DNA from: Rhodopseudomonas palustris
GTDB lineage: Bacteria; Pseudomonadota; Alphaproteobacteria; Rhizobiales; Xanthobacteraceae
Assembly: GCA_016215605.1 (NCBI GenBank)
Contig: JACRJB010000052.1
Span: 124,001-188,000 of the forward strand
Direction of reading: 5' to 3'
Length of the DNA stretch: 64,000 nucleotides
Below the pieces are notes generated by a model. The model saw nothing but the letters and a program-made list of their open reading frames with translations, was not told the DNA's origin and searched no databases. Position 1 is the first letter of the stretch, and each line of letters begins with the position of its first letter. The position numbers were made by a program, and so were the translations under genes. Shown piece after piece: positions 55,335 through 63,579 of the stretch.

Positions 55335-55777
55335 TTCTTCCCCTCCATGGTCGTTGTGAACTCGCGGACGTCCCCCGTCCGGTCTGCGGTGCGCTCTGAC
55401 TTTTCTTGTTCGAGGCTGCCGAAGTAGCTCGCGAGCGCGGCGATCTCCTCGTCGTTGAATTTGGCGGCGATCGCCCGCATCACTTGGTTGTCGCGAATCT
55501 TGCCGCGATATTCGGTGAGCGCTTCGATCAGCTCCGACTCGGCGCGGCCGACGATCGACGGGATGCCGTCGAACCGGCCGCTGAGCTGGTGACAGGTGAC
55601 GCATTCGCTGGACAGATATTCGCCGAGTTCGCGGTCCCCGGCCGCCCCCGGCCCGGCCGCCAAACACAGCGCCGCGACGGCGACAGCTGCGCGCAGCCCG
55701 GCGCGCACCCCGCGCGCCCGGCGCTTCGGCTGCATCGTCCGCTCAGCACGCGGCGACGCCCGGCCTGTCATGGCCAT
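55331..55777 (-). CDS. Periplasmic monoheme cytochrome c, FccA/SoxE-like
   Basis: The 148-aa protein has an N-terminal signal (AAVAVAALCLAAGPGAAG) and a single CVTCH heme motif early in the mature part (SSECVTCHQLSGRFDGIPSI). The distal Met ligand is likely in NQVMRAI. The gene precedes fccB with a 4-bp overlap, which points to the cytochrome subunit of the flavocytochrome c. ATG 55777 follows gggaggacacagg. Confidence 0.85.
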   Translation of the reverse strand: MAMTGRASPRAERTMQPKRRARGVRAGLRAAVAVAALCLAAGPGAAGDRELGEYLSSECVTCHQLSGRFDGIPSIVGRAESELIEALTEYRGKIRDNQVMRAIAAKFNDEEIAALASYFGSLEQEKSERTADRTGDVREFTTTMEGKK

Positions 55778-55821
55778 CCTGTGTCCTCCCGAGACGTTTC
55801 CTGTCGATCGTCGACGCCGGC

Positions 55822-56913
55822 TTAATTGCCGGTCTGTTTTGGCGTCAGCACCGGCGCCAGCGCCGCCGCTTTCGCGTCAATCAATGTATGCGTCGCCAGC
55901 GCACCGAGCCACATCGCCGCCAGCGCCAGCCATGCGGTCACCGCGAAGATCGAGCCGCCGGTGACGCCGGCACCAACCGCGCATCCTCCGGCCAGCATGC
56001 CGCCGAAGCCCATCAGAAACGCTCCGGCCGCATAGCGCCCCATGCTCAGGCCGTCGTGAAAGCCCTGCAGCTTCCACTCCCGGCCGATCAACGCCGCCAT
56101 CAGCGAACCCGCGAACACGCCCGGCACCAGGCCGATGTCGAAGCCGAGCGGCACCGACGGTGAGTTGATCAGCCCCATCAGCGTGTCGGCCGACGGCCCG
56201 GTGAAACTGACGCTCTTGACCGTGGTCGGCTCGAACGCGTGCAGCGACAGCGTGTAGGTCACCAGCCATCCCGCCGTCACCGCCAGCCCGACGCCGAGCG
56301 CCGCGATCCCGTTCACGATGCCGATCCGGTTGCGCCATCCCAGCCAGAACGCGACGCCGAGGCCGAACACGCCGAGGCCGATGCCCGCCACCGGCCCGAC
56401 ATGCGCGACCGTGAGCAGATTGCGCGACGCGCCGCCGGGCAGCGTCCACAATTGCGAGAGAAACTCGCGCGCCGGCGACAGCACGCCGCGCAGCGACGCC
56501 TGCGCCACGATCGTCAGGATCAGACCGGTCACCAGCGCGCGCAGATTGCCGGTTCCCGACAGCACGAGGAGCCGGCTGGCGCAGCCGCGCGACAGGATCA
56601 TGCCGGCGCCGAACATCAGCCCGCCGATCACCGCGCCCGACAGGCTGCCGGTGGAAGCCAATTGCCGCGCCTCGGAGACATCGAGCACGCCGGCCGAAAT
56701 CGCCGCCTGTGTCGCGGCCACCGCCGCCGAGAAGGTCAGCAGCCAGACCGCGAGCTTGGGGCCGAGCGAGCCTTCCGAGAATTCGATCACCGCCGCGCGC
56801 AGGCAGAACTTGCTGCGCTCGGCGCACGCACCGAACGCGAGACCGACCGCCAGACCGCCTGCGGTCAACGCGGTGACTTCACCGAAGCGCTCGACGAGTT
56901 GATCGATGTTCAA
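55822..56913 (-). CDS. YeeE/YedE-family sulfur-compound transporter (SoxT-like)
   Basis: TTG 56913 with a strong ribosome-binding site (ggaggaag) gives 363 aa and about nine TMs. Conserved Cys-containing motifs ERSKFCLRAA, ILSRGCASRLL and LAGGCAVGAGVTGG are those of the YeeE (TsuA) fold, whose Cys residues pass thiosulfate across the membrane. It lies between soxD and the flavocytochrome genes, so it probably imports a sulfur compound for assimilation or signalling, as proposed for SoxT. Confidence 0.87.
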   Translation of the reverse strand: MNIDQLVERFGEVTALTAGGLAVGLAFGACAERSKFCLRAAVIEFSEGSLGPKLAVWLLTFSAAVAATQAAISAGVLDVSEARQLASTGSLSGAVIGGLMFGAGMILSRGCASRLLVLSGTGNLRALVTGLILTIVAQASLRGVLSPAREFLSQLWTLPGGASRNLLTVAHVGPVAGIGLGVFGLGVAFWLGWRNRIGIVNGIAALGVGLAVTAGWLVTYTLSLHAFEPTTVKSVSFTGPSADTLMGLINSPSVPLGFDIGLVPGVFAGSLMAALIGREWKLQGFHDGLSMGRYAAGAFLMGFGGMLAGGCAVGAGVTGGSIFAVTAWLALAAMWLGALATHTLIDAKAAALAPVLTPKQTGN

Positions 56914-57081
56914 GGATGCTTCCTCCGCGCCCCATTCAGGCGCGCAAGCCTGTGGACATATCAGATTGTGTGTCGATCCTCCGATCGGGCATTGATCTGG
57001 CGCAACGCAGCTCGGTTCCGCCGTCGAATCTTCGTATCTGTTACTTCGCCGCACGCGTTCTCCGCGCGTGCGTACTAATCG

Positions 57082-57810
57082 TCAGTCCACTTTCGGGCCG
57101 GCCTTGTCGTCGGGCGTGACGTCGACCGAGATCGCGCGACCGATCACTTTCGGCGCCGGGCCGCAATCCTTCATGCAGGGCGACTTGTTCCAGAACTGCT
57201 TCTCGGCGACGTCGCGATCGTCGTCGTAGAAGCCGCCGGCATTCGGCATCTTGACCTTGGCGAGGTTGTCCTGGTTGAGCTCGAAATCCGGATCCTTGAT
57301 CACGTCGCTCATGCTGAGGATGTATGCCGTCAGCGCGTAGGCCTCGTCGGCGCTGAGCGAGCGCGCATTGCCGAACGGCATGGCGCGGCGGATGTAGTCG
57401 TACACCGTGGTGGCGTCGGGCCAGTACGAGCCCACCGTCTTGTCCGGCCGATCCGCCTTCAGCGTGCCGACGCCGCCGGACAGCACCGGATAACGGCCGA
57501 CGCCTTCGCCGAATTCGCCGTGGCAGGTCGAGCATTTCTCCTGAAACAGCGAATCGCCCTGTTTCGCGGTGCCCTTGCCGGGCGGCAGGCCGACGCCGTC
57601 GGGGCGCACGTCGGTGTCCCACGCATGAATTTCGTCGGGCAGTGCCGGCCGGCCGAGGCCGAGCTTCGCCGGTGCCGGCGGCGGCGCGGGCTGGGTCGCC
57701 ACGGCTTTCGAGGCCTTCGCCGTCGCCTTCTCCGCAATCGCCTGCGTCAGCGGCACGGCGGCGATCGCGACGACGGCGAGACCCGCGATCAGACTAAGCG
57801 ATCTCGACAT
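57082..57810 (-). CDS. soxD: SoxD cytochrome c of sulfane dehydrogenase, monoheme form
   Basis: The 242-aa protein has a signal peptide, one heme motif CSTCHGEFGEGVGRYPVLSGG, the SoxD stretch DATTVYDYIRRAMPFGNARSL with a Met ligand, and a Cys pair CMKDC near the C terminus. Paracoccus SoxD is a larger diheme protein, so this is the shorter form. It takes electrons from SoxC. Its 5' end overlaps soxC by 17 bp. Confidence 0.9.
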   Translation of the reverse strand: MSRSLSLIAGLAVVAIAAVPLTQAIAEKATAKASKAVATQPAPPPAPAKLGLGRPALPDEIHAWDTDVRPDGVGLPPGKGTAKQGDSLFQEKCSTCHGEFGEGVGRYPVLSGGVGTLKADRPDKTVGSYWPDATTVYDYIRRAMPFGNARSLSADEAYALTAYILSMSDVIKDPDFELNQDNLAKVKMPNAGGFYDDDRDVAEKQFWNKSPCMKDCGPAPKVIGRAISVDVTPDDKAGPKVD

Positions 57811-59071
57811 TTTCAGTCACTCCATCCGGATGCACGAGCCAGGTCTGGATGCCGTTGTTGTGGTACACCGAATTGACGCCGCGGACCTTGCGCAGCTCGG
57901 CCTTGGTCGGCTGCACGTAGCCGGTCTCGTCGATGGCGCGCGACTGCAGCATCAGTTCCTGACCGTTCCAGTCGAAGTCGACGTAGAAGCGCACCATCGA
58001 CTTGTCCATCACCGGCCCGTCGATCCGCGCCTCGTGCCAGTTGCGTCCGCCGTCCATGGTGACGTCGACGCGCTTGACCGTGCCCCGGCCGGACCACGCG
58101 ACGCCGCTCAGCACGTTGCGGCCCTTGAATTTCAGCGGCGCCTGCGGCGACGGATTGGTGATCACCGACTTGGCGTCCATCACGAAGGTGTATTTGCGGG
58201 CGCGGCCGTCGGGCATCAGATCGGTGTATTTCGAGGTTTCCTCGCGGGCCTGCCACGGCATGTCGCCGGCCTCGATCCGGCGCAGCCATTTCACCCAGAG
58301 ATTGCCCTGCCACCCCGGGATCACCGCGCGCAGCGGATAGCCGTTCTCCGGGCGTAGCGCCTCGCCGTTCATCGCGAAGGCGATCAGCACGTCGTCGAGC
58401 GCCTTCGACACCGGCAGCGAGCGGTTCATGCCGGCCGAGTCCGCGCCTTCCAGCATCAGCCATTTCGCGTTCGGCTTCAGCCCGGCCTGGTCGAGCAGCG
58501 TCTTCAGCGTGACGCCGGTGTACATCACGTTGTGGATCATGCCGTGGGTGAACTGGCAGCCGTTGAGCTGCGCGCCGCGCCACTCCATGCCGGAATTCGC
58601 GGCGCACTCCAGGAAGTACACCTTGTTGACCCGCGGCATCCGCTTGATGTCGTCCATGGTGAACACCATCGGAGTGTCGACCAGGCCGTTGATCATCAGC
58701 CGATGCTGCGCCGGGTCGATCTCGGCGACGCCGCCGTGATGGCGCTCGAAGCACAGGCCGGACGGCGTGATGATGCCGTCGAGCGCATGCAGCGGCGTGA
58801 AGTTGACCGAGGATTCCGGCGACGCGGTCAGCCACGACACGTCGCGGCGGATCACGTCCTTCTCGAATTTCGACGGCACGCCATAGGGCTTCTTGTCGAC
58901 GCCGTCGCCGAGAAAGCGGTTCCAGTCCTGCAGCTCGGTGATCGCCGGATCGGGCTTGGCGCCCTCGCCGGCCTTGGCCGCGATCGGCAGCAGCGCGCCT
59001 GCGGCCGAGAGCCCGGCAGCGCCGAGAAAGCGGCGGCGATCGAGGATGTCGGAGGGAGGCTTCTGACTCAT
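57794..59071 (-). CDS. soxC: SoxC sulfane dehydrogenase, molybdenum-cofactor subunit
   Basis: ATG 59071 gives a 425-aa protein with a Tat signal (DRRRFLGAAGLSAAGALLPI), the Mo-ligand Cys in VYFLECAANSGMEW, ENGYPLRAVIPGWQGNLWVKWLRR (in part) and a C-terminal dimerisation domain (GVAWSGRGTVKRVDVTMDGG), as in sulfite oxidase-type SoxC. Together with SoxD it oxidises the sulfane sulfur on SoxY. It overlaps soxD by 17 bp. Confidence 0.95.
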   Translation of the reverse strand: MSQKPPSDILDRRRFLGAAGLSAAGALLPIAAKAGEGAKPDPAITELQDWNRFLGDGVDKKPYGVPSKFEKDVIRRDVSWLTASPESSVNFTPLHALDGIITPSGLCFERHHGGVAEIDPAQHRLMINGLVDTPMVFTMDDIKRMPRVNKVYFLECAANSGMEWRGAQLNGCQFTHGMIHNVMYTGVTLKTLLDQAGLKPNAKWLMLEGADSAGMNRSLPVSKALDDVLIAFAMNGEALRPENGYPLRAVIPGWQGNLWVKWLRRIEAGDMPWQAREETSKYTDLMPDGRARKYTFVMDAKSVITNPSPQAPLKFKGRNVLSGVAWSGRGTVKRVDVTMDGGRNWHEARIDGPVMDKSMVRFYVDFDWNGQELMLQSRAIDETGYVQPTKAELRKVRGVNSVYHNNGIQTWLVHPDGVTENVEIA

Positions 59072-59140
59072 GCCGGATTGCCTTTTGCTATCACAATACG
59101 TGAATGTGTCGGTCGCGGGTGAACGCACGCGGTCGTCATC

Positions 59141-60838
59141 TCAGGCGCCCGAAACCTTGACCGCGCTGTTGGGGTCGATCTTCACGGGACCGGCCTGCGC
59201 GACGTGCTTGGACAACACCTCCCAGATTGGCGGACCTTCGGTATTCTGGTTGATGCTGGCCCAGCCGGAGACCGTGTACTTCTTCGACGCCTCGATCGGC
59301 TTGCCGGTCTTGAGGTGGGTCATGTTCGAGATCCGCGTCCCCATCTCCTTGCTGACGTCGATCGCGTAGCCCATGCCGCCGGTGCGCACCATGTCGCCGC
59401 CACCCTGGAAGTACGGGTCGGGATGGAAGATGTTGTCGGCGATGTCTTCGAGCACGTTCTTGAGCTGCTCGCCGGTCATCTCGGTCCGATAACAGTTCGG
59501 ATAGGTGATCGCGGTGGCGTTGGTGATCGCCTCCCAGGTGATGTTCTCGTCCGGCAGCAGCGTGCCGCCCCAGCGGAAGCCGGGCGACAGCGCGATCTCG
59601 GTGTCGCGTTGCTTCAGCATCGCGTCGCAGATCAGGTCGTCGAAGGTGCCGTTGAAATTGCCGCGACGATACAGCAGCGAGTCGGTCTTGCCGACGATTC
59701 GGGCGAGATCCTGTGCATATGGCGCGCGCAGCTTGTCGACCAGTTGCGCCATCGCCGGGTCCGGCTTGATGGCGTCGGCGAACACCGGCATCAGCTTGAA
59801 GCGGATGTCGGCGACTTTGCGGTCCTTCACCGCGATGTCGAGTCGCGACACGAATTTGCCGTGCGAGCCCGACGCCACCAGGACGGTGTCGCCGACCTTG
59901 ATCAGGCCCGGCATCGCGTCGTGGGTGTGCGCGGTGAGGATGACGTCGAGCCCCTTGACCCGGCCGGCGAGCTTGCGGTCGACGTCGAAGCCGTTGTGCG
60001 ACAGCAGCACCACGACCTCGGCGCCCTCGGCGCGCGCGTCGTCGATCTGCTTCTGCATGTCCTCCTCGCGGATGCCGAACTCCCATTTCGGAAACATCCA
60101 GCGTGGATTGGCGACCGCGGTGCGCGGCAGCGCCTGCCCGATCACCGCGACCTTGACGCCGCCGCGCTCGAACATCTTGCGCGCCTCGAACACCGGCTCC
60201 TGCCATTCGTTGTCGCGGACGTTCTGCGCGAGGAAGGCGAACGGCGCGCTGTCGGCGACCTGCTTGACTCGATCGGCGCCATAGGTGAATTCCCAATGGC
60301 CGGTCATCGCGTCGAGCTTCAGCGCAGTCATGACGTCGATCATGTCCTGGCCTTTGGTCTGCAACGAGGTCCAGCTGCCCTGCCAGGCGTCGCCGCCGTC
60401 GAGCAGCAGCACCTTGTCGGCGCCGCGCTCGGCACGGACCGCCTCGACCAGCGTGGCGATGCGGTCCATGCCGCCCATCCGCCCGTAGTTGCGGGCGAGC
60501 GCGACGAAATCATCCGCGGTGAGCGCGAAGGCGTCCGGCGAGCCGGTGGCGATGTGGAAGTAGTTGCGGAATTCCGCGTCGGTCAGGTGCGGCGGCTTGC
60601 CCTTGACCTCGCCGACGCCGAGATTGACCGACGGCTCGCGGAAATGCAGCGGCATCAGCTGGGCGTGGATGTCGGTGATGTGCAGCAGCGTCAGCGTGCC
60701 GAGCGGATCGAATTTCAGAATGTCCGCCTGCGTCAGCCGCTGCTGCGCCGCCACTCGCCCGATCGGACCGAGGCCGCCGCCGATCGTCAATGCCGACGCT
60801 GCCGCGGTGGCCTGCAGGAATTCCCGCCTCGAGATCAT
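59141..60838 (-). CDS. soxB: SoxB thiosulfohydrolase
   Basis: ATG 60838 gives 565 aa with a Tat signal (SRREFLQATAAASALTIGG) and the metallophosphatase-fold ligands of SoxB: LHITDIHAQL, LLDGGDAWQG, TGHWEFTYG, VLLSHNGFDVD and LTAHTHDAMPG. It hydrolyses the sulfonate from SoxY-bound thiosulfate using two manganese ions. The 142 bp to soxZ hold no feature. Confidence 0.95.
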   Translation of the reverse strand: MISRREFLQATAAASALTIGGGLGPIGRVAAQQRLTQADILKFDPLGTLTLLHITDIHAQLMPLHFREPSVNLGVGEVKGKPPHLTDAEFRNYFHIATGSPDAFALTADDFVALARNYGRMGGMDRIATLVEAVRAERGADKVLLLDGGDAWQGSWTSLQTKGQDMIDVMTALKLDAMTGHWEFTYGADRVKQVADSAPFAFLAQNVRDNEWQEPVFEARKMFERGGVKVAVIGQALPRTAVANPRWMFPKWEFGIREEDMQKQIDDARAEGAEVVVLLSHNGFDVDRKLAGRVKGLDVILTAHTHDAMPGLIKVGDTVLVASGSHGKFVSRLDIAVKDRKVADIRFKLMPVFADAIKPDPAMAQLVDKLRAPYAQDLARIVGKTDSLLYRRGNFNGTFDDLICDAMLKQRDTEIALSPGFRWGGTLLPDENITWEAITNATAITYPNCYRTEMTGEQLKNVLEDIADNIFHPDPYFQGGGDMVRTGGMGYAIDVSKEMGTRISNMTHLKTGKPIEASKKYTVSGWASINQNTEGPPIWEVLSKHVAQAGPVKIDPNSAVKVSGA

Positions 60839-60980
60839 CGTTTCCGTTCCCTTGCCCTCGCCGATGGCGCCCCGCAATCCGCGAGGACCCGATCCGCTCG
60901 ACTTGATTTCCGGCGCACCTCCGCGGCCCGGGAACGGCGTCGCCCCCGGTCGATGCGGATGAACTCCGGCGCGCCGTCGT

Positions 60981-61310
60981 TTAGGCGACGGTCAGCTTGT
61001 GCTTGGACGTGTAGTTGGAGCCGTCGTCGTCCTTCCAAGTGAAGACGAGCTCGCCGGACTCCGACGCCTTGTAGAAGAACGACTGATACGGATTGGCCGA
61101 AATCGCCGGATTCCAGTCGGCCTCGAACACCATCTTGCCGTTGAACTCGGCGACGAAGGTGTTGATGATCTTGCGCGGCACGACCTTGCCGGAGGCGTCC
61201 TTGCGCTGACCGGATTCCATTTCATGCGAAATCAGCGTCTTGATTTCGATCAGTTCGCCCGGCTTGGCCTGGGTCGGAACGCGAACGCGGGGGGTCGGAG
61301 TAATCGCCAT
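60981..61310 (-). CDS. soxZ: SoxZ sulfur-carrier complex subunit
   Basis: The 109-aa protein has TPTPRVRVPTQAKPGELIEIKTLISHEMESGQRKD (in part), KIINTFVAEFNGKMVFEADW and FTWKDDDGSNYTSKHKLTV, the full SoxZ fold without the carrier Cys. It forms the heterodimer with SoxY. It follows soxY by 40 bp. Confidence 0.95.
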   Translation of the reverse strand: MAITPTPRVRVPTQAKPGELIEIKTLISHEMESGQRKDASGKVVPRKIINTFVAEFNGKMVFEADWNPAISANPYQSFFYKASESGELVFTWKDDDGSNYTSKHKLTVA

Positions 61311-61350
61311 CTGAATGTCCTCGCCTGTCTGTTTGTTGCGTTCGACCGGC

Positions 61351-61815
61351 CTAGCCGCCGCAGCCGCCGATGGTGACTTTGACGCTGGCCTTGGTCGAAT
61401 ACAGCTTGCCGTCCGACATTTCGGCGATGCAGATGATGTTCTGGGTCTGCGCCAGACGCATCCGGGTCGAGGCCGCGGCCTTGCCGCAGGCTGGCGTGAA
61501 CTTGTAGCTGACGATGCCCGGCAGCGGGTTGCCGTCGGCGAAGACGTGGACCGCCTTGACGTAGTCGGCGTCGGTCATCGGGCTCTCGACCTCGACATTG
61601 ACCGGGACGACCAGACCGTTCTCGGCGATTTCCGGAACGTCGAGCTTGATCTTGCCGCTCTCAAATTTCTTGTCGCCGTAGAGCTTCTTGATCTCGGCGT
61701 CGACCGCGGCGACATCGGCGAACGACATCCGCGGCGCCAGCAGCGCTGCGAGGCCCGCGATGCCTGCGAGCGCCAGGACGTCGCGGCGACTCGTCTCAAC
61801 CTTCGTGAAAACCAT
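61351..61815 (-). CDS. soxY: SoxY sulfur-carrier protein
   Basis: The 154-aa Tat-exported protein (TSRRDVLALAGIAGLAALLAP) ends with VKVTIGGCGG; the Cys in GGCGG (C152) carries the sulfur intermediates. It is the first gene of the leftward sox operon. Confidence 0.96.
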   Translation of the reverse strand: MVFTKVETSRRDVLALAGIAGLAALLAPRMSFADVAAVDAEIKKLYGDKKFESGKIKLDVPEIAENGLVVPVNVEVESPMTDADYVKAVHVFADGNPLPGIVSYKFTPACGKAAASTRMRLAQTQNIICIAEMSDGKLYSTKASVKVTIGGCGG

Positions 61816-61906
61816 TGGGCTGTCTCCTCAGGGAGTCTTTCGCATCCCTTGCCTACAGTACCGCTTGACGTTTCCAAGCGCGATCAGTCATGATCCGCAA
61901 ACATCA

Positions 61907-61930
61907 TTATATTGTTTTTCTTGAATGTAA
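61907..61930. promoter_or_regulatory. Imperfect inverted repeat in the soxY/soxA divergent promoter region
   Basis: TTATATTG and GAATGTAA form arms that match at six of eight positions, separated by 8 bp, in an AT-rich island within a GC-rich region. It lies midway in the 178 bp between soxY and soxA. The position suits the ArsR-type repressor SoxR, which controls both directions in Paracoccus. No soxR gene is visible in the window. Confidence 0.4.
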
Positions 61931-61993
61931 AGATATCCGGCGAGCGAACGGATGTTTTTAGACCGCACAAGACGGTCGAGGGAGGGAGGCGAG

Positions 61994-62812
61994 ATGAGAA
62001 CCATCGGGTTATCAATGCTGTTTGCGATTGTGCTGTGCACAATGCCGTTCCGGGCCCAGGCTCAGGATGCCAGCGAGAAAGAAATCGAGCGCTATCGGGC
62101 GATGATTTCCGATCCCATGTCGAATCCCGGCTTCCTCGCGGTCGATCGCGGCGAACAGCTTTGGGCGGAGAAGCGCGGGACCAAGAACGTCTCGCTGGAA
62201 GGCTGCGATCTCGGTGTCGGCGCCGGCAAACTGGAAGGCGCCTACGCCCAGCTGCCGCGCTACTTCAAGGATGCCGACAAGGTCATGGACCTCGAGCAAC
62301 GCCTGCTGTGGTGCATGCAGACGATTCAGGGGCTCGATACCAAGGACGTCGTCGCGCGCCGATTCTCCGGCCCGGGCAAGGCGTCCGATATGGAAGATCT
62401 CGTCGCCTACATCGCCAACAAGTCGAGCGGCATGAAGATCCAGCCGCAGCTCGGCCATCCCAAGGAGCAGGAGATGGCCACGGTCGGCGAGGAAATGTTC
62501 TACCGCCGCGCCGGCGTGATGGACTTCGCCTGCGCCACCTGTCACGGCAGCGAAGGCAAGCGCATTCGGCTGCAGGCGCTGCCGGATTTCGCCAAGCCCG
62601 GCAAGGAGCCGCAGGACACGATGGGGTCGTGGCCGACCTACCGCGTGTCGCAGGGCGCGCTGCGCACCATGCAGCACCGGCTGTGGGACTGCTTCCGCCA
62701 GCAGCGCTGGCCCGTGCCGGAATACGGCTCGGACGGGATCACCGCACTGACCATGTATCTCAACAAAATGGCACAGGGCGGCGAGATCACCGTGCCCTCG
62801 ATCAAGCGCTGA
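61994..62812 (+). CDS. soxA: SoxA cytochrome of the SoxAX thiosulfate-loading enzyme
   Basis: ATG 61994 (ggagggaggc upstream) gives 272 aa with a signal peptide ([23 protein letters not shown]). A single heme motif [12 protein letters not shown] lies in the C-terminal half; the N-terminal half has [11 protein letters not shown] where diheme SoxA has CxxCH, so this is the monoheme form. DCFRQQRWP carries the persulfide-forming heme-ligand Cys. SoxAX couples thiosulfate to SoxY. soxX starts 13 bp downstream. Confidence 0.93.
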   Translation: MRTIGLSMLFAIVLCTMPFRAQAQDASEKEIERYRAMISDPMSNPGFLAVDRGEQLWAEKRGTKNVSLEGCDLGVGAGKLEGAYAQLPRYFKDADKVMDLEQRLLWCMQTIQGLDTKDVVARRFSGPGKASDMEDLVAYIANKSSGMKIQPQLGHPKEQEMATVGEEMFYRRAGVMDFACATCHGSEGKRIRLQALPDFAKPGKEPQDTMGSWPTYRVSQGALRTMQHRLWDCFRQQRWPVPEYGSDGITALTMYLNKMAQGGEITVPSIKR

Positions 62813-62825
62813 GGGAGGACGGATC

Positions 62826-63548
62826 ATGATCAAGATGTCGAAACTGTCGATCCTGACGCTCGCAGTCGGAGGCGCCCTCGCCTGCGGCCCGCTCGTGGCC
62901 AGCCAGGCCGCGGACAAATCCGTCCCGCCGCAGAAGGCCGAAGCCGCCAAGGCTGAACCGGTCAAGACCGAGCCTGTCAAGACCGCGGGCGCTGCGCCCG
63001 CGCACAAGGTCTCGCCGGAGCTGGTCGACGCCTACATCAAGGCGACGTTCGGCAAGGCGCCGCCGGAATGGCAGGAGCGCATCGTCCCGGACGAGACGAT
63101 GAAGGAATGCAACGCCGCGCGTGGCGACGTGCCGACCGCCGTCGCCGACAAGATCATCGCACGCGAACTGAAACGCGTGACCTATCCGGCCGACGGCAAG
63201 TATCTCGGCAACTGGAAGGAAGGCGCCAAGATCGCCAACAACGGCCGCGGCGGCCAGTTCTCCGACGATGAGAAGACGGTGAACGGCGGAAATTGCTACG
63301 CCTGTCACCAGATGGAGCAGGCCGAAGTGTCGTTCGGCACCCTCGGCCCAAGCCTCACGCATTACGGCAAGGACCGCAACTACACCGAGGCCGAAATCAA
63401 GCAGGCCTACACCAAGATCTACAACTCGCAGGCGGTGATCGCCTGCTCCAACATGCCGCGATTCGGCACCAACAACTTCCTGACCGAACAGCAGATCAAG
63501 GACGTGCTGGCGTTCCTGTTCGATCCGGACTCGCCGGTCAACAAATGA
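62826..63548 (+). CDS. soxX: SoxX monoheme cytochrome of SoxAX
   Basis: The 240-aa protein has a signal peptide (SILTLAVGGALACGPLVASQA), an Ala/Lys/Pro linker, the heme motif GGNCYACHQMEQAE and the Met ligand in ACSNMPRFGTNNFLT. At 240 aa it is the longer SoxX type with an extended N-terminal part. It accepts electrons from SoxA. A ribosome-binding site (gagggagg) precedes ATG 62826. Confidence 0.94.
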   Translation: MIKMSKLSILTLAVGGALACGPLVASQAADKSVPPQKAEAAKAEPVKTEPVKTAGAAPAHKVSPELVDAYIKATFGKAPPEWQERIVPDETMKECNAARGDVPTAVADKIIARELKRVTYPADGKYLGNWKEGAKIANNGRGGQFSDDEKTVNGGNCYACHQMEQAEVSFGTLGPSLTHYGKDRNYTEAEIKQAYTKIYNSQAVIACSNMPRFGTNNFLTEQQIKDVLAFLFDPDSPVNK

Positions 63549-63579
63549 TGGCTACACGCTGAAGGATTGGGGGGATACC

